From Candidatus Aminicenantota bacterium (GTDB lineage Bacteria; Acidobacteriota; Aminicenantia; Aminicenantales; Aminicenantaceae), in the NCBI GenBank assembly GCA_030617525.1, contig JAUWVG010000166.1, positions 1 to 6,092 on the forward strand: DNA of 6,092 nt, given 5' to 3'. The translations under genes were made by a program, and so were the position numbers. Of the stretch, positions 1 to 4,629 are shown piece by piece (the first letter of the stretch is position 1; the number at the start of each line of letters is the position of its first letter). The notes beneath the pieces were generated by a model. The model ran no database searches. It was not told the DNA's origin and was given only the letters and a program-made list of their open reading frames with translations.

Positions 1-482
1 GCATGGCCCTGGTTGCCCATTTGTGTGGCAATCCCGGCATTTCTGGCTGCCTTGGTGACTGTCCGGGCTTCAAAGATAGTGTGCGTTAAAGGCTTTTCAC
101 AATAAACGTGTTTTCCACGCCCTATAGCAGCCATTGTAGCCATGGCGTGAACATGATCAGGGGTCCCAATCACAACGGCATCGATGTTTTTCTCTTTGTC
201 CAGCATTATTCGAAAATCGCGATATCTTTCCGCATCGGGAAATTTTGTGAATGTTCGAGCAGCTCTTTCCCAATCAACATCACAGAGGGCCACAATGTTT
301 TCCTCTGCCATCTGCGAAATATCTCCACCCCCCTGGCCGCCAACGCCGATTCCAACAACATTGAGTTTGTCGCTGGGAGTCACATATTGTTTCCCTCCCA
401 GAACATGTCGGGGAAGGATCATCCAGCTGGAAGCCGCAGCTGTCGTTAGATTTAGAAATTTACGTCGAGATATTTTTTTCAT
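1..482 (-). CDS. Gfo/Idh/MocA-family oxidoreductase with Tat-type signal, N-terminal part (cut by window edge)
   Basis: Reading the minus strand from the ATG at 482-480 gives 160 codons open to the window edge, so the C-terminal substrate-binding domain is missing. Residues 5-10 (SRRKFL) form a twin-arginine motif followed by a short Ala/Ser-rich stretch (residues 14-19), suggesting Tat export of a folded, cofactor-loaded enzyme. The Rossmann fold starts near residue 40, with the glycine-rich nucleotide motif GIGVGGQG at 44-51 and an acidic residue after strand 2 (D68, in CDVD), which usually favours NAD(H). GTPDHVH at 106-112 and the family's CEKPL motif (K130 catalytic or cofactor-facing) at 128-132 follow. 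The QMGNQGH stretch at 154-160 is typical of exported members acting on sugars or sugar-like compounds. An in-frame TAA lies four codons upstream, so the start is well constrained. The substrate cannot be named. It is divergent from the deacylase gene. Confidence 0.93.
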   Translation of the reverse strand, partial: MKKISRRKFLNLTTAAASSWMILPRHVLGGKQYVTPSDKLNVVGIGVGGQGGGDISQMAEENIVALCDVDWERAARTFTKFPDAERYRDFRIMLDKEKNIDAVVIGTPDHVHAMATMAAIGRGKHVYCEKPLTHTIFEARTVTKAARNAGIATQMGNQGH

Positions 483-606
483 GCCCTCAGCTTATGATAA
501 TTTACCCAAAAAACTCAAGCCTATCTTTTTTCTCAAATGTGTTTACCTGGCAGCATTTTTAGTGATATTTTTACAGCATGAATTTTATTTTTCCAGGAAG
601 GTAAAG
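483..606. promoter_or_regulatory. Divergent intergenic region between the oxidoreductase and deacylase genes
   Basis: This AT-rich 124-bp gap must hold the start signals for both divergent genes. Rightward, TTTACC at 544-549 lies 18 bp before TATTTT at 568-573, a weak sigma-70-like pair (4 of 6 matches each). Leftward, the minus strand carries TATCAT (499-494), a 5 of 6 match to a -10 box, but I see no good -35 at normal spacing. The motif ATTTTTA occurs twice, 12 bp apart (555-561 and 567-573), flanked by CAGCAT at 551-556 and 574-579. This could be a regulator site or simply low complexity. No RNA gene or small ORF is supported here. Confidence 0.4.
595..601 (+). promoter_or_regulatory. Ribosome binding site that fixes the deacylase start
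   Basis: AGGAAGG ends 5 bases before the ATG at 607. This supports 607 as the start over the in-frame ATGs at 184 and 481, both of which lie in or on the edge of the divergent oxidoreductase gene. Confidence 0.7.
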
Positions 607-2208
607 ATGAAGAAAAGTATATCCCAAATTTTAATATTGGCCTCCTTCACAATCTGGTTCGCCGCCTGCGGCGCTGTACAGCATTTTGACATCCTTATAA
701 AAGGAGGGATCGTGATTGACGGCCTCGGCCAACCAGGATTTTTAGCAGATGTCGGAATCCGCGGGAACCGGATCGAGTATATCGGGACCAAAAAAAAGAC
801 TTCAGGTTCAACAACTATTGATGCAACAGGGCTTGTGGTCACTCCCGGTTTTATCGACATTCACACGCATTGTGATAGAGGTCTCCTCAGCCAGCCAGAC
901 AACAAAAATTATATTCTTCAGGGTGTGACAACCGTCATCGGGGGCAACTGCGGCGGCTCCCCTTTAAGTATAAAAGACTATTTCGACCAGGTTAAAACGA
1001 AATCTATCTCTACAAACATCGCCGTCTATGTCGGACACAACACGATCCGGCAGAAGGTGATGGGACAGGAAGACAGGGCTCCTACCGCAAAAGAGCTCTC
1101 TCAAATGGAAAATTATGTCGATCAGGCCATGAAAGAGGGTGCCCTGGGACTATCCACCGGCCTCGGCTACACTCCGGGCATGTTTTCCAAGACAGAGGAA
1201 ATAATCGCTCTTAATAAAGTCGTCGGGAACCACAACGGAATGTATGCCTCCCATATCCGAGATCAGGGTTTGGGTATGTATGAATCCGTAGAGGAAGCCA
1301 TCCGTATCGGCCGTGAGGGTGGGACACGTGTTCAGATCTCTCACCTGAAACTCTCCATTGACAAACTCTGGGGTGAAACAGAGCAGCTTTTTCAAATTAT
1401 CGAAGGAGCCAGGATAGCAGGCATCGAAGTGTACTCAGATGAGTATCCCTACATCGCGGCCAGCACGGGACTCTCTGTCATTTTCCCCGCCTGGAGTCTT
1501 TCGGGCGGTAAACTCAAGGAACATCTCCAAAATCCGGCCACAAGGGAAAAATTAAAAAAAGAAATGTTCCACACCGGCCGCATGAAGACATACAGGGATA
1601 GGGATATGCTTTCCGCATTACAAATCGCCTCTTACCGGAACAATCCGGAATACGAAGGAAAAACACTCCGGGAAATTCTGGTCCTGCGCGGTGACGAGCC
1701 CACACTTGAAAATGGAGCTGAACTTGTCATGGAGATGCAGAGCAAAGGAGGCGCATCCTGTGTCTTTTTTCTGATGGATGAAAATGACGTGGCAGCCATC
1801 ATGAAATTCCCCTTTAATATGATAGGATCGGATGGAAGTGTTGTCCGTTTCGATAGAGGCGTCCCTCACCCACGTTCTTACGGCACATTCCCGAGGGTCC
1901 TGGGAAAATATGTGCGTGAAGATAACATGCTTACATTGGAAGAAGCCATAAATAAAATGACCGCTCTTCCCGCTAAATCACTTCGATTTAACGATAGAGG
2001 AGTTCTTGCCCCTCAGAAGTTTGCCGATATTGTTGTGTTTGATCCAAAAACGATTAAAGATTTAGCCACATTTGACAGTCCTCATCAGTATCCGACAGGT
2101 ATCGAGGTCGTCATAGTCAACGGAGTCATCACCGTTCAAGATGGAACACTCACTGAAAACCGTGGAGGCCGGGCTATCTTCGGCCCGGGGAAAGTCAGCT
2201 TAGATTAG
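607..2208 (+). CDS. N-acyl-D-amino-acid deacylase (D-aminoacylase family), predicted lipoprotein
   Basis: A 533-residue amidohydrolase-superfamily enzyme predicted to hydrolyse N-acylated (often D-) amino acids to a carboxylate and the free amino acid. Residues 1-21 look like a lipoprotein signal: MKK, a hydrophobic core, then FAAC with the candidate lipidated Cys at 21. Gly at +2 would allow outer-membrane sorting. The metallo-beta-barrel begins near residue 26. Active-site candidates follow the D-aminoacylase pattern: HTH at 86-88, GGNCGGS with C115 as the metal-ligand Cys, ALGLSTGLGYTPG further on, ASHIR with H216, ISHLK with H246, and SDGS with catalytic Asp D409. HPRSYGTFPRVLGKYVRE and a C-terminal 'ADIVVFDP' segment complete the family signature. 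No key residue appears missing. Length is slightly above the roughly 480-500 of cytoplasmic relatives, mostly from the signal. Start 607 is chosen for its Shine-Dalgarno site and signal peptide. Exact substrate (D-amino acid, D-glutamate, D-aspartate or dipeptide-like) is not determinable. Its stop overlaps that of the convergent ACMSD-like gene. Confidence 0.92.
   Translation: MKKSISQILILASFTIWFAACGAVQHFDILIKGGIVIDGLGQPGFLADVGIRGNRIEYIGTKKKTSGSTTIDATGLVVTPGFIDIHTHCDRGLLSQPDNKNYILQGVTTVIGGNCGGSPLSIKDYFDQVKTKSISTNIAVYVGHNTIRQKVMGQEDRAPTAKELSQMENYVDQAMKEGALGLSTGLGYTPGMFSKTEEIIALNKVVGNHNGMYASHIRDQGLGMYESVEEAIRIGREGGTRVQISHLKLSIDKLWGETEQLFQIIEGARIAGIEVYSDEYPYIAASTGLSVIFPAWSLSGGKLKEHLQNPATREKLKKEMFHTGRMKTYRDRDMLSALQIASYRNNPEYEGKTLREILVLRGDEPTLENGAELVMEMQSKGGASCVFFLMDENDVAAIMKFPFNMIGSDGSVVRFDRGVPHPRSYGTFPRVLGKYVREDNMLTLEEAINKMTALPAKSLRFNDRGVLAPQKFADIVVFDPKTIKDLATFDSPHQYPTGIEVVIVNGVITVQDGTLTENRGGRAIFGPGKVSLD
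2169..2188. repeat. GC-rich inverted repeat at the convergent gene ends
   Basis: CCGGGC at 2169-2174 pairs perfectly with GCCCGG at 2183-2188 across an 8-base loop, inside the last codons of the deacylase gene and just beyond the end of the opposing gene. Neither strand has a T-run after the stem, so it does not qualify as an ordinary intrinsic terminator. It may still slow polymerase or stabilise transcript ends, or may be chance from coding constraint. Confidence 0.3.
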
Positions 2209-3185
2209 ATATTCAACAATTGTGCAGCGTTTTTGCCGTAAATATTGTCCTTGTCTTCTTCAGAAATATTCAGCCCGGCGATACTCTTGACCATCTGTTT
2301 TAGGCTTCCGATCTGGTGAGGATAATCACTCCCGGCAACAAGATGGTCGGCCCCGGCAAAATCTATTGCCAGCTGAAGGGCCTTTATATCAAAATTCACC
2401 GTATCAAAGTAAAATTTTCTCAAATATTCACTGGGTTTCTTTGAGATATTTTCCCGGCACTCTTTAAAAGCCGCATATCCTCTGTCCAATCGTTCCGCTA
2501 AATAGGGTATTGTTCCGCCAAGATGCCCCAGTTTCCATCTGATCTTAGGATATTTCTCCACAACACCACTAAAAACAAGCTTGGCGGCCGCGAGTGTCGT
2601 GTCAAAAGTAAATCCGAGCAAAGGCATAAGCCAGTAGTCGGTCATAGCCTCTACCCCCACCGGGAAAGAGGGATGGATATCAAAAACAGCCTCCAGTTCA
2701 TTGGCTTTTTCATACAGAGGCCAAAAACTTTCATCGCTCAACGCGACACCGTTGACATTGCTGTGAAGAGCAACACCACGAAATCCCAGCTCAGAGAAAG
2801 CACGATCTAACTCTAAAACCGAGGCCTCAGGATCATTGAGCGGGAGAGTGGCCAAGGCGTCAAATCTTTGGCCTTTTTCTTTTTTGATTTTGGCAAAATT
2901 ATCGTTGACCATCCGGGCAAGTTCGACAGACCGCTCCGGAGATTCGATATGAACCCCAGGGGTCGTAAAGGTGAGGACCTGCATATCAACACCCGCCTCT
3001 TCCAGCACTTGGGCCCGGTAGTCGATGTCCCTGTGTCCCGGGACAACAATATTGTAATCTCCGGGATAATGAAGAAGGGGATTGTTGTTTGCGTCATACG
3101 TTACTTTTATGTTGCTCTGACCGGTTTGGATAGCCTCCAGGTATTCCGGAGGATAAAAATGATTGTGCATATCAATGATTTTCAT
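2205..3185 (-). CDS. ACMSD-like amidohydrolase-2 family metal-dependent hydrolase/decarboxylase
   Basis: A 326-residue cytoplasmic TIM-barrel protein of the amidohydrolase-2 family (PF04909 type), close in length and pattern to 2-amino-3-carboxymuconate-6-semialdehyde decarboxylase. The family also includes gamma-resorcylate and 5-carboxyvanillate decarboxylases and some hydrolases. Visible active-site elements: DMHNHF with H7 and H9, DIHPSFP with H171, LGHLGG with H221 (the candidate catalytic His), and GSDYPH with D287. These correspond to the ACMSD zinc ligands and catalytic His. SEYLRKFYFDTVNF (252-265) and the C-terminal NAAQLLNI also follow ACMSD. The catalytic arginine of ACMSD cannot be placed by eye; R52 and R57 are candidates, so decarboxylation of an aminocarboxymuconate is not assured. 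It is the second gene of an operon: its ATG is 4 bases past the permease stop, with AGGAG at 3198-3194, so translational coupling is likely. No other kynurenine or aromatic-ring pathway gene is visible. Confidence 0.88.
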   Translation of the reverse strand: MKIIDMHNHFYPPEYLEAIQTGQSNIKVTYDANNNPLLHYPGDYNIVVPGHRDIDYRAQVLEEAGVDMQVLTFTTPGVHIESPERSVELARMVNDNFAKIKKEKGQRFDALATLPLNDPEASVLELDRAFSELGFRGVALHSNVNGVALSDESFWPLYEKANELEAVFDIHPSFPVGVEAMTDYWLMPLLGFTFDTTLAAAKLVFSGVVEKYPKIRWKLGHLGGTIPYLAERLDRGYAAFKECRENISKKPSEYLRKFYFDTVNFDIKALQLAIDFAGADHLVAGSDYPHQIGSLKQMVKSIAGLNISEEDKDNIYGKNAAQLLNI

Positions 3186-3189
3186 AAGC

Positions 3190-4518
3190 TCAACTCCTAC
3201 TAGATTTCTTTTTTGTCCACAAATAATATACAGGAACTCCGATTAAGACAAGAGAAAGCCCGAACAGGCTATCTTTTGGGCTTGCGAAAATCTGATTGAT
3301 CACAATGATGAATGAAGACACTGTAAAAACGATGGGAATGACAGGGTAACCCCAGATGCTGTATCCTCGTTTAAGGTCTTTCCTCCGCCGGAGCAATATT
3401 AATCCGATGGCCATCAGGCCAAAGAAAATCCATTCTGTATAGACTACCCGCGTAAACAGCGCACGGTAGGTCCCTGTGGCGACAAGAACAGAGGACCAAA
3501 CGGCCTGAATCATTATCGCTCTATGGGGAGTTTTGTATTTGGAATGGACCTTTCCCACCCACTGGAACAGCAGTCCATCCTGGGCCATCGAGTAGTAGAC
3601 CCTGGGACCACATAGGATTATTCCCGTCAGCCCACCGAGAGTGGAAAAGACCACAAGACCGGCCATAAACGCACCACCGCCAAATCCGACAATGGCATCC
3701 GCCGCATCGGCAACGATCCGGGTCGATGAGGCCACCTTATCCAAAGGCAGAATATACATATAGACCGCATTTAAAGCGATGTAGCTTATCGTCACAATCA
3801 ATGTTCCCAGCATGAGGGCTCTAGGAATCGTTTTTTTCGGATCGATTGTTTCCTCAGAATTATATGTCACCATGTGCCAGCCGCCAAACGCAAAAAGACC
3901 GGCCACCATTGCGAGAAAAAAACCATTTAAAGGAATTCCGGTCTGTGCAATCTCTCCGGCGGCAAAGTGTTCGGGAACTTCAGAGCCCCAGATAAATCCG
4001 ATTAGAATGATAAATACAATGACCACAACCTTACCCAAAGTCAGAAGTGTTTGGAGAGAACTCCCCTGCTTGACTCCAATGTAATTAACGGCTGAGAGGA
4101 TAAGAATGGCGGATATGGCTACTGCTTTTTCCCCAGCGCCGGTTAAAGGAACAAAAAAACCGACATAACGGGCACAGATGAAGGCCACGGCGGCGATAAT
4201 TCCGGAGTGCATGATCCAGAACATGGCCCAACCCCACAAAAATCCCAAACCCGGAGAATAGGCCTCTTTAAGATACACATATACTCCTCCAGATTGGGTG
4301 AAGATGGAGGCCAGTTCCGCACAGACCAGTGCTCCAAAAAAAGTGAGAACTCCCGATAAAATCCAGACAAGAAAAACACCACCCACAGAAGGCACCTGCC
4401 CGGTTATTTCCGAAGGCTGCACAAAGATGGACGCTCCGATAATGATGCCCACCACCATGGCTGTGGCATGCGGGAGTTTAATGGCCCGCTTAAGCTCTGG
4501 AGTTTTTTCGGGCTTCAT
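3190..4518 (-). CDS. APC-superfamily amino-acid permease (LAT/SLC7-like)
   Basis: A 442-residue inner-membrane protein with about 12 predicted hydrophobic helices and a charged cytoplasmic C-terminus (WTKKKSSRS). Helix 1 (about 17-37) carries the broken-helix substrate motif GIIIGASIF at 24-32, followed by the conserved Pro at 35. ELASIFTQSGGVYVYLKEAY (68-87) is the helix 2/3 region typical of the family. The helix 6 region reads FAFGGWHMVTYNSEET (209-224), and DPKKTIPRA (226-234) follows as the cytoplasmic loop. These match L-amino-acid transporter-type APC proteins such as SteT, which exchange or import neutral amino acids, here probably by exchange or proton coupling. Specificity is not readable from sequence. 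It is first in a two-gene operon with the ACMSD-like enzyme, so both probably serve one metabolite. The start is constrained by an in-frame TAA 18 bases upstream. No Shine-Dalgarno site is visible, and the predicted promoter lies very close to the ATG. Confidence 0.93.
   Translation of the reverse strand: MKPEKTPELKRAIKLPHATAMVVGIIIGASIFVQPSEITGQVPSVGGVFLVWILSGVLTFFGALVCAELASIFTQSGGVYVYLKEAYSPGLGFLWGWAMFWIMHSGIIAAVAFICARYVGFFVPLTGAGEKAVAISAILILSAVNYIGVKQGSSLQTLLTLGKVVVIVFIILIGFIWGSEVPEHFAAGEIAQTGIPLNGFFLAMVAGLFAFGGWHMVTYNSEETIDPKKTIPRALMLGTLIVTISYIALNAVYMYILPLDKVASSTRIVADAADAIVGFGGGAFMAGLVVFSTLGGLTGIILCGPRVYYSMAQDGLLFQWVGKVHSKYKTPHRAIMIQAVWSSVLVATGTYRALFTRVVYTEWIFFGLMAIGLILLRRRKDLKRGYSIWGYPVIPIVFTVSSFIIVINQIFASPKDSLFGLSLVLIGVPVYYLWTKKKSSRS
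3194..3198 (-). promoter_or_regulatory. Ribosome binding site of the ACMSD-like gene, inside the end of the permease gene
   Basis: On the minus strand AGGAG lies 8 bases before the ATG at 3185-3183. It falls within the last codons of the permease gene, whose TGA stop is 3192-3190. Ribosomes finishing the permease would therefore stop almost on the next start, consistent with coupled translation. Confidence 0.75.
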
Positions 4519-4532
4519 TTCGATTGGTGATG

Positions 4533-4561
4533 TTTATATATCAGCTATGGAAAGATGTCAA
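4533..4561 (-). promoter_or_regulatory. Sigma-70-type promoter of the permease operon
   Basis: On the minus strand TTGACA (4561-4556) is a perfect -35 box, followed by a 17-base spacer and TATAAA (4538-4533), which differs from the -10 consensus in one base. Transcription would begin around 4525-4527, leaving a leader of only about 7-9 bases before the ATG at 4518. A partial dyad TGAT-N8-ATCA at 4528-4543 covers the -10 box and could be a repressor site, though it is short. Confidence 0.6.
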
Positions 4562-4592
4562 AAAAAGTTCCTCTAGTGATTTTTCTTTAAAA

Positions 4593-4601
4593 TGGTATAA
4601 T
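4593..4601 (+). promoter_or_regulatory. Extended -10 promoter of the beta-galactosidase gene
   Basis: TGGTATAAT is a TGN extended -10 element joined to a perfect TATAAT (4596-4601). The -35 is poor (TAGTGA at 4574-4579, 16-base spacing, 3 of 6 matches), which extended -10 promoters tolerate. Transcription would start near 4608, giving a leader of about 20 bases that contains the ribosome binding site. It sits back to back with the permease promoter, the two -35 regions being only 12 bases apart, so a single regulator could control both directions. Confidence 0.55.
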
Positions 4602-4619
4602 ACAAAAAAATCTCATCGC

Positions 4620-4624
4620 GGAGG
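4620..4624 (+). promoter_or_regulatory. Ribosome binding site of the beta-galactosidase gene
   Basis: GGAGG ends 5 bases before the ATG at 4630. This strong Shine-Dalgarno site, followed immediately by a signal peptide, fixes the start. Confidence 0.75.
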
Positions 4625-4629
4625 AAAAG

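Noticed and set aside
108..449. Plus-strand open frame of 113 codons
   Set aside because: It is wholly antisense to the Gfo/Idh/MocA coding sequence, whose family motifs are clear, and the translation shows no recognisable domain.
184..606. Long in-frame extension of the deacylase reading frame upstream of 607, with ATGs at 184 and 481
   Set aside because: It lies mostly antisense to the well-supported oxidoreductase gene, would bury the lipoprotein signal, and has no family similarity. The Shine-Dalgarno site at 595-601 supports 607.
2523..2810. Plus-strand open frame inside the ACMSD-like gene
   Set aside because: It is antisense to a coding region with intact active-site motifs and has no ribosome binding site or recognisable domain.
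2205..4518. Possible peptidoglycan or D-amino-acid recycling operon
   Set aside because: The deacylase family name alone suggests it. No racemase, muropeptide enzyme or peptidase is present, and the operon partners do not point specifically to cell-wall material.
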